Source: Planctomycetaceae bacterium UBA6894
Lineage (GTDB): Bacteria; Planctomycetota; Planctomycetia; Gemmatales; Gemmataceae
Direction of reading: 5' to 3'
Assembly (NCBI GenBank): GCA_002451275.1
Contig: DKBS01000120.1
Location: 1 to 16,796, forward strand
DNA: 16,796 nucleotides
Below, piece by piece: positions 7,047-14,384 of this stretch (position 1 is the first letter of the stretch; each line of letters opens with the position of its first letter). The notes beneath the pieces are model-generated. The model saw nothing but the letters and a program-made list of their open reading frames with translations, was not told where the DNA came from and did not search any database. A program made the translations under genes and the position numbers.

Positions 7047-7745
7047 TCAGCCCTTGGCGGCGGCTTGGCAGGGGTAGTCTTCCCCCGCGATTTTTCCATC
7101 ACGAATGCGGACCAGACGGTCGGTGCGGGCACCGGCGGAGGCATCGTGCGTGACCATGACCACCGCGCAGCGCTCACTGCGGGGAAGGTCCCCGAGCAAA
7201 TCCAGGACCTGGGCGGTATTTTCGGAATCGAGGTTTCCGGTGGGCTCATCGCACAGCACGGCGGCCGGCTTCAGGACCAGCGCCCTGGCAATCGCGACCC
7301 GCTGCATTTCGCCGCCGGACATCTCCTCGGGCAGGTGACGGCCCCGTTTTCCCAGGTTCACCCGCTCCAGAACCTGGTTGGCCGCCTTGATCGCTTGAAG
7401 CCGCCGCTCCCCGCGGAGGAGCAAGGGCAGGGCCACATTCTCCTCGGCCGTCAGGGTGGGCAGCAGGTTGAAAAACTGGAAGATGACCCCCAGCCGCGTG
7501 CGGCGCAAAATGGTGCGCTCGGCGTCGGACATGGAGGAGAGATCCCGGCCCTCGAAAAGGGCTTTGCCGGCAGTGGGGGTATCGAGCCCGCCCATGAGAT
7601 GCATGAGCGAGGACTTTCCCGAGCCGCTGGGGCCCATGATTCCGACAAATTCACCGGGTTCCACACGCATATCAACGCCGCGGACAGCCTCGATGACGCG
7701 GCTGCCCTGGCGGTAATGCTTGACGGCTCCAACCAACTCGAGCAT
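7047..7745 (-). CDS. ABC transporter ATPase, LolD/MacB type
   Basis: Nucleotide-binding subunit of 232 residues, complete for the family. Visible are Walker A GPSGSGKSS (38-46), Q-loop Gln90 in IFQFFNLLPTLTAEENV, signature MSGGEMQRVAIARAL (142-156), Walker B AAVLCDEPTGNLD (161-173) with catalytic Glu167, and the H-loop VTHD (198-201). The FFNLLPTLTAEENV and DEPTGNLD sequences are characteristic of the MacB/LolD/FtsE group. The start is supported by AAAGGA 6 bases upstream of the ATG. It sits 32 bases after ettA and 2 bases before the permease, so the three are almost certainly co-transcribed and the last pair translationally coupled. It energises the neighbouring permease from the cytoplasmic side. 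A lolD symbol is not used because the partner permease is not LolC/E-like. Confidence 0.95.
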   Translation of the reverse strand: MLELVGAVKHYRQGSRVIEAVRGVDMRVEPGEFVGIMGPSGSGKSSLMHLMGGLDTPTAGKALFEGRDLSSMSDAERTILRRTRLGVIFQFFNLLPTLTAEENVALPLLLRGERRLQAIKAANQVLERVNLGKRGRHLPEEMSGGEMQRVAIARALVLKPAAVLCDEPTGNLDSENTAQVLDLLGDLPRSERCAVVMVTHDASAGARTDRLVRIRDGKIAGEDYPCQAAAKG

Positions 7746-7777
7746 GCGGTTCCTTTCCCGGAAACCGTCCGTAAACC

Positions 7778-9442
7778 CTAGGTGAGCTTGCGGTGCTTGA
7801 ACTTCTGTTGCTCGCCCGAGTCACCCTGGCGCAGACGGCGAAGTTCCTCATAGCTTTGGAAGTTGCCATCATGCCAGACCACTTTGCCGTCACCCTCGAA
7901 CGCGAGGATGTGGGTGGCGATACGGTCGAGGAACCATCGATCGTGGCTGATGACCACGGCGCACCCGCCGAAATTGGTGAGGGCCTCCTCCAGGGCGCGG
8001 AGGGTATCAACATCCAGGTCGTTGGTGGGTTCGTCGAGCAGGAGGAGGTTGCCGCCGCGGCGCAGCAACTTGGCCAGGTGCACCCTGTTGCGCTCACCAC
8101 CCGAGAGTTCCCCGACCTTGCGCTGCTGGTCGGTCCCCTTGAAGTTGAAGCGGGAAACATAGCCCCGGGATGGGACCTTGCGCTTGCCCAGTTGCAAGGT
8201 ATCGGTGCCCCCGGTGATCTCCTCGAAAACGGTCTTTTCGGGGGAAAGGCTATCGCGGTTTTGATCGACATAGCTGAGCAGTACGGAATCGCCCACCCGC
8301 ATCGTGCCGGCATCCGGCTTTTCCTCGCCCACAATCATGCGGAAGAGGGTGGTCTTGCCCGCGCCGTTGGGCCCGATAACCCCGACTATGCCCCCCTTGG
8401 GCAGATTGAAGTTGAGATCCTCGAAAAGCACATGATCGCCGAAGGCCTTCTTCACCCCCTCGGCACGGACCACCAGGTCGCCCAGGTGGGGGCCGGGTGG
8501 AATCTGCAGGATCAGGTCATCCTCCCGCTCCTCGTAATCCTGGGCCGCCAGTTGCTCGTAGGCAGCCAGGCGGGCCTTGTTCTTGGCCAGGCGACCCTTC
8601 GGGGAGGTACGGGCCCATTCCAACTCACGCTTGAGCTGTTTCTGCCGGGCGCTTTCGGATTTTTCCTCGCGGCGCAGGCGCTCCTGTTTCTGCTCCAGCC
8701 AGGAGGAATAGTTCCCCTTGAAGGGGTGGCCCACACCCCGCTCCATCTCGAGGATCCAATCGGCCACATTGTCCAGGAAGTAGCGATCGTGGGTGACCGA
8801 AACGACGGTGCCCTGAAAATCCTTGAGGTGCAATTCCAGCCAATTGACACTTTCGGCGTCGAGATGGTTGGTCGGCTCATCCAGGAGCAGCATGTCGGGC
8901 TGCTCGAGCAACGCCTTGCACAACGCCACGCGGCGGCGCTCGCCACCCGACAATTGGGCAGGCTTGGCATCGGCAGGCGGCAGCCGCATCGCATCCATGG
9001 CGATTTCCAGCTTGCGGTCGAGGTTGTAGGCGTCGCAGGCGTTGATCTTGTCCTGGACGGTGTTCAGCTCGTCCATGAGCTTGTCCATTTCCTCGGGCGA
9101 CGCCTCGGCCATTTTTTCGCCGATTTCCTGCTCGCGGTTGAGCAGGGCGCGGATGGGCGCCACCGCCAATTCGAGGTTGCCCTTCACATCTGTTGACTCA
9201 TCCAGGCGGGGCTCCTGGGGAACATAGCCGATGCGGATGTTGGGGGCAGGCCGGCAGGTGCCGACATAATCCCTGTCCACCTGGGCCATGATGCGTATGA
9301 GGGTGCTTTTGCCGGCACCGTTGCCACCGATCACGCCGATCTTGGCTCCCGGATAAAAGGACAGCCAGATGTCCTTGAGAATCTCCTTGCGATTGATGAC
9401 CTTGTGCAGGCTCTCGATGGTGCAGATGTATTGCTCGCTCAT
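7778..9442 (-). CDS. ettA: Energy-dependent translational throttle protein EttA (ABC-F)
   Basis: Soluble ABC-F ATPase of 554 residues, essentially the length of E. coli EttA (555). In EttA this protein binds the ribosomal E site and gates the first elongation steps according to ATP/ADP. Two ABC domains are present: Walker A GGNGAGKST (39-47) and GPNGAGKTT (357-365); signatures LSGGERRRVAL (164-174) and LSGGERNRVHL (446-456); Walker B with catalytic Glu189 in LLLDEPTNHLD and Glu471 in LLLDEPTNDLD. The arm insertion lies near 95-150. The interdomain linker (about 245-300) includes ARTSPKGRLAKNKARLAAYE, the conserved EttA type. The frame is open to 9493, but the ATG at 9442 matches the family N-terminus (MSEQYICTIESLHKV); the Shine-Dalgarno sequence is weak. 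It heads the ABC transporter unit, an association that may be only transcriptional. Confidence 0.97.
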   Translation of the reverse strand: MSEQYICTIESLHKVINRKEILKDIWLSFYPGAKIGVIGGNGAGKSTLIRIMAQVDRDYVGTCRPAPNIRIGYVPQEPRLDESTDVKGNLELAVAPIRALLNREQEIGEKMAEASPEEMDKLMDELNTVQDKINACDAYNLDRKLEIAMDAMRLPPADAKPAQLSGGERRRVALCKALLEQPDMLLLDEPTNHLDAESVNWLELHLKDFQGTVVSVTHDRYFLDNVADWILEMERGVGHPFKGNYSSWLEQKQERLRREEKSESARQKQLKRELEWARTSPKGRLAKNKARLAAYEQLAAQDYEEREDDLILQIPPGPHLGDLVVRAEGVKKAFGDHVLFEDLNFNLPKGGIVGVIGPNGAGKTTLFRMIVGEEKPDAGTMRVGDSVLLSYVDQNRDSLSPEKTVFEEITGGTDTLQLGKRKVPSRGYVSRFNFKGTDQQRKVGELSGGERNRVHLAKLLRRGGNLLLLDEPTNDLDVDTLRALEEALTNFGGCAVVISHDRWFLDRIATHILAFEGDGKVVWHDGNFQSYEELRRLRQGDSGEQQKFKHRKLT

Positions 9443-9459
9443 TCGTGTTCCCAATCCCA

Positions 9460-9470
9460 GGTCATTGACC
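9460..9470. promoter_or_regulatory. Short palindrome upstream of ettA
   Basis: GGTCATTGACC is an 11-base dyad (5+1+5) lying 17 bases upstream of the ettA ATG. It is short enough to arise by chance and has no recognisable regulator, so it is recorded only as a candidate operator or small leader stem. Confidence 0.2.
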
Positions 9471-9574
9471 AAGACTTCCCGTCGCGGCATCACGCCCCAG
9501 CGGCAACACGGCGGAGCCCCGAAAGGATGCCCCGCCGCCCGCGTTCCGTTTCCAATCGCACCGTCCCAGCGGGA

Positions 9575-11248
9575 TCAGTAGGTGACCGCCCCCTCGGAGG
9601 CGGAACGGACGGTGTGCGCGTATTTCAGCAGCACACCCTTCGAAGCCTTGAGGGGAGGCTGTTTCCAGCCAGCCAAACGCTTCTTCAGCTCCGCCTCATC
9701 GACATGGAGGGTCAGGGTCTTCGCGTCGGCATCGATGGTGATGCTGTCGCCGTCGCGCACCACCCCGACGGGGCCGCCATTGTAGGCCTCGGGGGCGACA
9801 TGGCCCACCACCAGGCCATGGGTGCCGCCGGAGAAACGGCCATCGGTGATGAGTCCGACGCTGTCGCCCAGGCCCTGCCCCACGAGAGCGGCGGTGACCG
9901 CCAGCATTTCACGCATGCCGGGCCCCCCCACAGGGCCCTCGCCGCGGATGACAACCACATCGCCATCCTTGATCTTGCGCTCGGCGATGGCCTTGGCGCA
10001 GGCCTCCTCGCCGTCGAAAACCTTGGCCGGGCCGGTGATGCTGCGCTTTTTCAGGCCGGCTACCTTGGCCACCGAGCCCTCCGGCGCCAGATTGCCATGC
10101 AGCACCACGATGTGCCCTGAGGCGTGCATCGGGTTTTCAAAGGTTTTTACCACATCCTGCTTGCGGGCATAAATGCTGGGCACATCCTTCAGGTTTTCGG
10201 CCAGGGTCTTCCCGGTCACGGTGAGGCAATCACCGTGGAGCAAGCCCTTGTCCAACAGCGCGCGAAGGACAGCGGGCGTGCCACCCACCCTGTGCAGGTC
10301 AAACATCACATACCGGCCACCCGGTTTCAGGTCGGCCAAGTGGGGGATTTTGGCGCCCAGGCGTTCAAAATCAGCAAGAGTCCATTCCACCTCGGCCTCG
10401 CGGGCGATCGCCATGAGATGCAAGACGGCGTTGGTGGAGCCGCCTAGCGCGAGGACCAGGGTGTAGGCGTTTTCCAGCGACTTCCGGGTGATGATGTCAC
10501 GGGGCTTGATACCCGCTTTGATGAGGTTCACCACGGCGATGCCAGCCAGGAAGGTTTCGCGCTCCTTGGCGGCGGTGACCGCAGGGTAGCTGGCATCGTA
10601 AGGCAGGGACATGCCCATGGCCTCGATGGCGCTGGACATGGTATTGGCGGTGTACATGCCGCCGCAGGAGCCGGCGCCGGGGCAGGATTCGCACTCGATC
10701 TTGTGGACGCCCTTGGCATCGAGCTTGCCGGCCTGCTCGCGGCCAACCGCCTCGAAAATGCTGACGATATCGAGATCCTCACCATGCTCGCCGACGCCGG
10801 GCATGATGCTACCACCGTAGACGAACACCCCGGGCACATTGAGACGGGCCAGCGCCATGAGGCAGCCGGGCATGTTCTTGTCGCAACCGCCGATGGCGAC
10901 CACGCCATCGTGATTCATGCCGGACGAGACCACCTCGATCGAGTCCGCGATCACCTCGCGGCTGACGAGGGAGTAGCGCATGCCCTGGTGGCCCATCATG
11001 ATGCCATCGGACGCGGTGGGCGCCCCGTAAATTTGGGGAACGCCGCCTCCAGTGCGGATGCCCTCGATAGCCTTGCGTGCCAATCGATCCAAGTGGGCGT
11101 TGCAGGGGGTGATGTCAGAAAAGAGGCTGGCGACCCCCACCACCGGGCGGTCGAAATCTTCCTCAACAAAGCCGACGGCGCGCAGCATGGCACGGTTGGG
11201 GGCGCGGCCAGGGCCGCCGGTTGTCAAGAGGCTCTTGCGTTCTTGCAT
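9575..11248 (-). CDS. ilvD: Dihydroxy-acid dehydratase, [2Fe-2S] type
   Basis: Cytoplasmic enzyme of branched-chain amino acid synthesis; it dehydrates 2,3-dihydroxy-isovalerate and -methylvalerate to the 2-keto acids. The protein has 557 residues, normal for the family. Cluster ligands are Cys49 (DITPCNAHL), Cys122 (GGCDKNMPGC) and Cys195 (GAGSCGGMYTANTMS). The cysteine at the first site marks the [2Fe-2S] group (plant, cyanobacterial, mycobacterial, archaeal), unlike E. coli IlvD, which lacks it there and carries [4Fe-4S]. The catalytic Ser473 lies in DGRFSGGTHG. The ATG at 11248 is chosen over an in-frame GTG at 11260 because AGGTGA overlaps that GTG with 8-base spacing to the ATG. The gene stands alone: no ilvB, ilvC or leu gene is nearby, and gaps of 147 and 132 bases separate it from its neighbours. 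Confidence 0.97.
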   Translation of the reverse strand: MQERKSLLTTGGPGRAPNRAMLRAVGFVEEDFDRPVVGVASLFSDITPCNAHLDRLARKAIEGIRTGGGVPQIYGAPTASDGIMMGHQGMRYSLVSREVIADSIEVVSSGMNHDGVVAIGGCDKNMPGCLMALARLNVPGVFVYGGSIMPGVGEHGEDLDIVSIFEAVGREQAGKLDAKGVHKIECESCPGAGSCGGMYTANTMSSAIEAMGMSLPYDASYPAVTAAKERETFLAGIAVVNLIKAGIKPRDIITRKSLENAYTLVLALGGSTNAVLHLMAIAREAEVEWTLADFERLGAKIPHLADLKPGGRYVMFDLHRVGGTPAVLRALLDKGLLHGDCLTVTGKTLAENLKDVPSIYARKQDVVKTFENPMHASGHIVVLHGNLAPEGSVAKVAGLKKRSITGPAKVFDGEEACAKAIAERKIKDGDVVVIRGEGPVGGPGMREMLAVTAALVGQGLGDSVGLITDGRFSGGTHGLVVGHVAPEAYNGGPVGVVRDGDSITIDADAKTLTLHVDEAELKKRLAGWKQPPLKASKGVLLKYAHTVRSASEGAVTY

Positions 11249-11256
11249 GGTCGATT

Positions 11257-11262
11257 TCACCT
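11257..11262 (-). promoter_or_regulatory. ilvD: Ribosome binding site of ilvD
   Basis: AGGTGA on the minus strand, 8 bases before the ATG at 11248. It overlaps the in-frame GTG at 11260 and therefore argues that the GTG is part of the binding site, not the start. Confidence 0.6.
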
Positions 11263-11361
11263 GTTTCCAGAAACATTCGGAGGCAGGGTGCCCGAATCCG
11301 TCAGCCGGGCGACATGTGCCTATCGCTGGTTTTCCAAAGTTTTATCCTAGCGGACCGCCCA

Positions 11362-11388
11362 GCCACGGGCCAGCAGGGCCCGGGTGGC
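11362..11388. other. GC-rich stem-loop between the glycosyltransferase gene and ilvD
   Basis: CGGGCC (11366-11371) pairs with GGCCCG (11377-11382) around a 5-base loop. GCCA (11362-11365) and TGGC (11385-11388) extend the stem across a 2-base bulge, giving about 10 pairs. It starts 7 bases after the glycosyltransferase stop codon, the expected place for a transcript end, but no U-run follows on the minus strand. It may be a 3' stabilising hairpin or weak attenuator before ilvD rather than a classical intrinsic terminator. Confidence 0.35.
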
Positions 11389-11395
11389 CCCATGC

Positions 11396-12376
11396 CTATC
11401 CATCCCGCTCCGCTGGACCGGTTCGCGCCGCGATAGAGTACGGAAGGGAATCACCGGGCCGGACCGACAGGATGAGCTCGGCGATCCAGCCCAGGGAAAG
11501 CATTTGCACCCCAAAGAGCAGGGCCCCCAGCGAAACAATCAGCAGGGGCCTGCGGTGAAGGGGTTCGCCAAAACCGGGATCCGCCAAACGAACGCACCAA
11601 ATGACTGACAGCCACGCCAAGGCCCCCGCCCCGAACACAATCGCCACCATGCCGATGGCTCCCAGGAGATGTTTGGGCCGGTTGCCGAAACCAGTCAGGA
11701 AGCTGACTGTCAACAGATCAAGGAATCCCTTCAAAAAGCGGGTCACACCATATTTGGATTGGCCGTGCAGGCGAGGGTGGTGGGTCACGGGGATTTCGCC
11801 CACCTTGAAGCCGCGCGCCGCGGCCAGAACGGGAACGAAACGGTGAAGCTCGCCGTAGATGCGGACTTCCTTGAAAATATCGGCACGGTAAAGTTTCAGT
11901 CCGGTGTTGTGATCGTGCAATTTCACGCCGGTGAGCCAGCCGATCATCCAGTTGAACACCCGGCTGGGGAAGACCTTGTGCCAGGGGTCGTTGCGTTTTT
12001 TCTTCCACCCACAGACCAAGTCTAGGGGCTCACCATGCGGTCCCCCGTGATTCAGGTGGGCCACCATGGCCGGCAATTCGGCAGGGTCGTCCTGCAAGTC
12101 AGCGTCTAATGTGAGAATCCACTCACCCCGCGCGGCGTGAAAACCCGCCATGAGTGAGGCAGCCTTGCCGAAATTACGCCGCAATTTCAGGCCGCGGACT
12201 TCCGGATGGACTCGGGAGAGCTTCTGGATTTCGGCCCAGGAACCATCCTCACTCCCATCGTCTATGAGCAGGATCTCCAAGCTATGGCCACACTGGCCTC
12301 CGGCCTTAAAGGTGCGCTGAACCAGTTCGGCCAGGGTGGCCACCTCGTCCTTGACCGGCACAACAACCGAAATCAT
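11396..12376 (-). CDS. Family 2 glycosyltransferase, polyprenol-phosphate type, with two membrane spans
   Basis: Protein of 326 residues with an N-terminal GT-A domain and two C-terminal membrane spans (about 237-262 and 277-303), the architecture of GtrB/DPMS/ArnC-like enzymes that move a sugar from a nucleotide sugar to undecaprenyl phosphate at the inner membrane. Motifs are the start VVVPVKDE (4-11), LLIDDGSEDGS (36-46), RRNFGKAASLMAG (66-78), the metal-binding/catalytic DADLQDDP (91-98), HDHNTGLKLYR (154-164) and HPRLHGQSKYG (200-210). The donor sugar cannot be told. Its ATG overlaps the TGA of the preceding gene (TGATG), so it is probably translated by re-initiation together with the STN protein. 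The last residues (312-326) after the second span look variable. Confidence 0.92.
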   Translation of the reverse strand: MISVVVPVKDEVATLAELVQRTFKAGGQCGHSLEILLIDDGSEDGSWAEIQKLSRVHPEVRGLKLRRNFGKAASLMAGFHAARGEWILTLDADLQDDPAELPAMVAHLNHGGPHGEPLDLVCGWKKKRNDPWHKVFPSRVFNWMIGWLTGVKLHDHNTGLKLYRADIFKEVRIYGELHRFVPVLAAARGFKVGEIPVTHHPRLHGQSKYGVTRFLKGFLDLLTVSFLTGFGNRPKHLLGAIGMVAIVFGAGALAWLSVIWCVRLADPGFGEPLHRRPLLIVSLGALLFGVQMLSLGWIAELILSVRPGDSLPYSIAARTGPAERDG

Positions 12377-13278
12377 CAGGCCCCCGAGTCATTGAAAAAT
12401 GGGACGGCACCCGCACCAGGCCCTGCACCCATGGGTGGAACGCCGGGAGGCGGAGCGGCGGGTCCGGGGTTGGGTAGCGGCTCGGGCATGGGACGCCGCG
12501 GATTGGGCACAGGCAAGAGGGGAGGCAGGGCGGGCGCAGGTCCGGTGAACCCCTCGGGGTCCAACAACCCGGCAGGAATCACCTCGCTTCCAGGCCCGGC
12601 AAGGTTGCCCCCCGCTCGCAGGGAACGAAGCCCCTCGGTATTGGTGAGGAACACCACATTTCCCACTGGAATAGGCTTGAGGCCCGCCATCTCCGCCGCC
12701 AACCGCAAAGCGGCCTCCAGAGTTGCCCCCTTTAGTTGCAGCGTGACCAGGACCTTGCCAGCGGCGGATTGGCGGGGATCGACCACCAGATTCACCCCTT
12801 TCGCCTTGGCCAATTCAGCCAGAGCCTTTTCAAGGGGGACCTGATTCCAAGCCACATCGACCTTCTGGCGCATCTGCAAATAAAAGGCGCGGTCATCGGT
12901 GGTGACCAACCATGTGCCATCCAGTGGAACGACCACCAACCCCTCCGGGCCCAGCAAGCGTTCGAGGTGCTCGGACACCTTTCGCCGGCCGGCGGGGGCG
13001 GGGAATCGGGCCTCCTCCCCCTCGTTCATCAATCCAAAAAGGGCCCGATTGTCGAGGACGAAACGGATTCCGACGGACTCGCCAATCGATTGGAGCGCCA
13101 AGTTGATAGTCAGTTCACCCTCCAACCGCAGGGAAACCACACGCTCCAAAGGGTTGACCACAGAGAGCGGCGCAGGCAAACCCGACGGGGCGGGCTCTTG
13201 CGCAACCAACCAAGTCCCGGCCCATGCTAGAAACCAGAGACCGGCACAACAGCAATGGGTTTTGTTCAACAGGCCCAT
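12376..13278 (-). CDS. Exported protein with two STN/secretin-N-like domains
   Basis: Protein of 300 residues with a signal peptide (hydrophobic core about 10-25, likely cleavage after LVA at 26). Two similar beta-alpha modules follow. In the first (about 48-128), NLALQSIGESVGIRFVLDN leads to VVVPLDGTWLVTTDD. In the second (about 138-213), VPLEKALAELAKAKGVNLVV leads to VTLQLKGATLEAALRLAAE and PVGNVVFLTN. This pattern is that of the STN/secretin N-domain fold. No secretin or TonB-receptor barrel follows; instead there is a Pro/Gly-rich tail (245-292). A periplasmic adaptor or polymer-binding role is inferred. The ATG at 13278 is supported by GGGGAGG 6 bases upstream. Translation of the glycosyltransferase appears coupled to it. 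Confidence 0.78.
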   Translation of the reverse strand: MGLLNKTHCCCAGLWFLAWAGTWLVAQEPAPSGLPAPLSVVNPLERVVSLRLEGELTINLALQSIGESVGIRFVLDNRALFGLMNEGEEARFPAPAGRRKVSEHLERLLGPEGLVVVPLDGTWLVTTDDRAFYLQMRQKVDVAWNQVPLEKALAELAKAKGVNLVVDPRQSAAGKVLVTLQLKGATLEAALRLAAEMAGLKPIPVGNVVFLTNTEGLRSLRAGGNLAGPGSEVIPAGLLDPEGFTGPAPALPPLLPVPNPRRPMPEPLPNPGPAAPPPGVPPMGAGPGAGAVPFFNDSGA

Positions 13279-13284
13279 GGGAAT

Positions 13285-13291
13285 CCTCCCC
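13285..13291 (-). promoter_or_regulatory. Ribosome binding site of the STN-domain gene
   Basis: GGGGAGG on the minus strand with 6-base spacing to the ATG at 13278. It selects that start over an upstream in-frame ATG at 13335 and places a signal peptide at the very N-terminus. Confidence 0.65.
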
Positions 13292-13344
13292 GCCAAGAAT
13301 GGCCACTCCGGGCCACAACGTGAGCTCCAGCACACTCTTTCAGT

Positions 13345-14355
13345 CTACTTCATGGGGGGCTCCCCTGGGCAGGGCTTCACCATGTGCTTGGAAATGCGAT
13401 TGAGGGCATCAGGCAAGAAACGCACCGCACCCAGGTGAGTGCAATCGAACCAGACAATCTCGGGTTTGCCTGCCTTTTCCCAGAGTTTCACGGTCATTTC
13501 TGGCAAAATCACCTCATCCTGCTTTCCTGCCATGATGAGGACATCCCGACCGGCCAGACGGGCAGCCCAGGTGATGGGATCGTACGGGGCGAACAAGTAG
13601 GCGGCCATTTCCTTGGTTCCACCGTTCGCCTCGAACGACTTCACCATCTCCCTGGCCTGGGGGTGGCTGTAGTAAGCGTCGACGAAGCCACCACCTCCCA
13701 GGAGGATCACCACCTTCCGGTAGCGTTCCTCCACCGCGCCGGTGAGGGCGGAGACCAAACTTCCCAGGCTGGTGCCGGAAATTCCCAACCGCGAGGCATC
13801 CACCTCGGGACAGGAACGCAGCCAAGCGTTGGCGACCCTGAGGTCGAGCACCGCCTGACGGATGGCCGGCAGGGTGACCAGGAGGTTGGACGAAAGCATT
13901 TTGACCTTCGCATTTTTCGGTTTGCGCGGTCCGTAGTAGGGCATTTGCACATGCAGGGCCGCCACACCACCCCGGGCGAGGTGGTCGCACATAAGCCGGG
14001 GGATGGTCTCGCTGCCGGCGAGAATGTCCAGAACTACTGTGGCGGCAAAGGGTCCCTTACCCTCGGGCAGGTAGTAGCGGGCGTGGACGGTATTGTTTTC
14101 AGGAAAGGCTGATTTCACCGGCGAGGGAAACTGTAACCCGTAGACCGTGTATGCCCCCTCCACACCATGCAAACGCTTTGCCTTGAACGGGAAGTCCGCC
14201 GCCTGCATGCGATACGCGGAGGGGACCTCGGATTCACGGGAGGAGGGCTCGAAACGGATTTGCCCCTCCGCGGGAAGGCGCTGGGCATCCTGTGCCCTTA
14301 CGAGCGGGCCGCAGCAAGCAGCAAGGCACAGGAAGTATCGCAGGAAACACGTCAT
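13345..14355 (-). CDS. Secreted alpha/beta hydrolase
   Basis: Protein of 336 residues with a signal peptide (about 1-21, ending LVRA before QDAQ). Residues 90-325 form an alpha/beta hydrolase core. The nucleophile elbow is GTSLG with Ser196, preceded by the strand RLGIS; the acid is probably Asp280 in AGKQDEV, and the base is His307 in DCTHLGA. The oxyanion region lies near LDILAGSE (109-116). It most resembles uncharacterised acyl-esterase or peptidase-like hydrolases; the substrate is unknown, and an ester-linked envelope or polysaccharide substrate is a guess from the neighbours. The ATG at 14355 is chosen because it begins the signal peptide and follows a G-rich Shine-Dalgarno sequence; the open frame above it overlaps the upstream gene. 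It is 29 bases downstream of the unknown conserved gene. Confidence 0.85.
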   Translation of the reverse strand: MTCFLRYFLCLAACCGPLVRAQDAQRLPAEGQIRFEPSSRESEVPSAYRMQAADFPFKAKRLHGVEGAYTVYGLQFPSPVKSAFPENNTVHARYYLPEGKGPFAATVVLDILAGSETIPRLMCDHLARGGVAALHVQMPYYGPRKPKNAKVKMLSSNLLVTLPAIRQAVLDLRVANAWLRSCPEVDASRLGISGTSLGSLVSALTGAVEERYRKVVILLGGGGFVDAYYSHPQAREMVKSFEANGGTKEMAAYLFAPYDPITWAARLAGRDVLIMAGKQDEVILPEMTVKLWEKAGKPEIVWFDCTHLGAVRFLPDALNRISKHMVKPCPGEPPMK

Positions 14356-14384
14356 TGAAGCCCCCTTTGGCCGAAAACCCACGG

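Noticed and set aside
5545..7077. Long plus-strand open frame (510 codons) opposite the permease
   Set aside because: It is exactly antisense to a clear FtsX permease, its translation is rich in Gln, Gly, His and Arg without domains, and such frames are expected from G/C-rich third positions.
7793..9196. Long plus-strand open frame (467 codons) opposite ettA
   Set aside because: Antisense shadow of ettA, whose motifs are complete on the minus strand.
9509..9537. CGGCGG/CCGCCG stem as a terminator after ilvD
   Set aside because: It has only six pairs around a 17-base loop and no U-run on the minus strand; such matches are frequent in GC-rich DNA.
12206..12844. Plus-strand open frame of 212 codons
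   Set aside because: Antisense to the STN and glycosyltransferase genes; the Gly/Pro-rich translation mirrors the proline-rich tail of the real protein.
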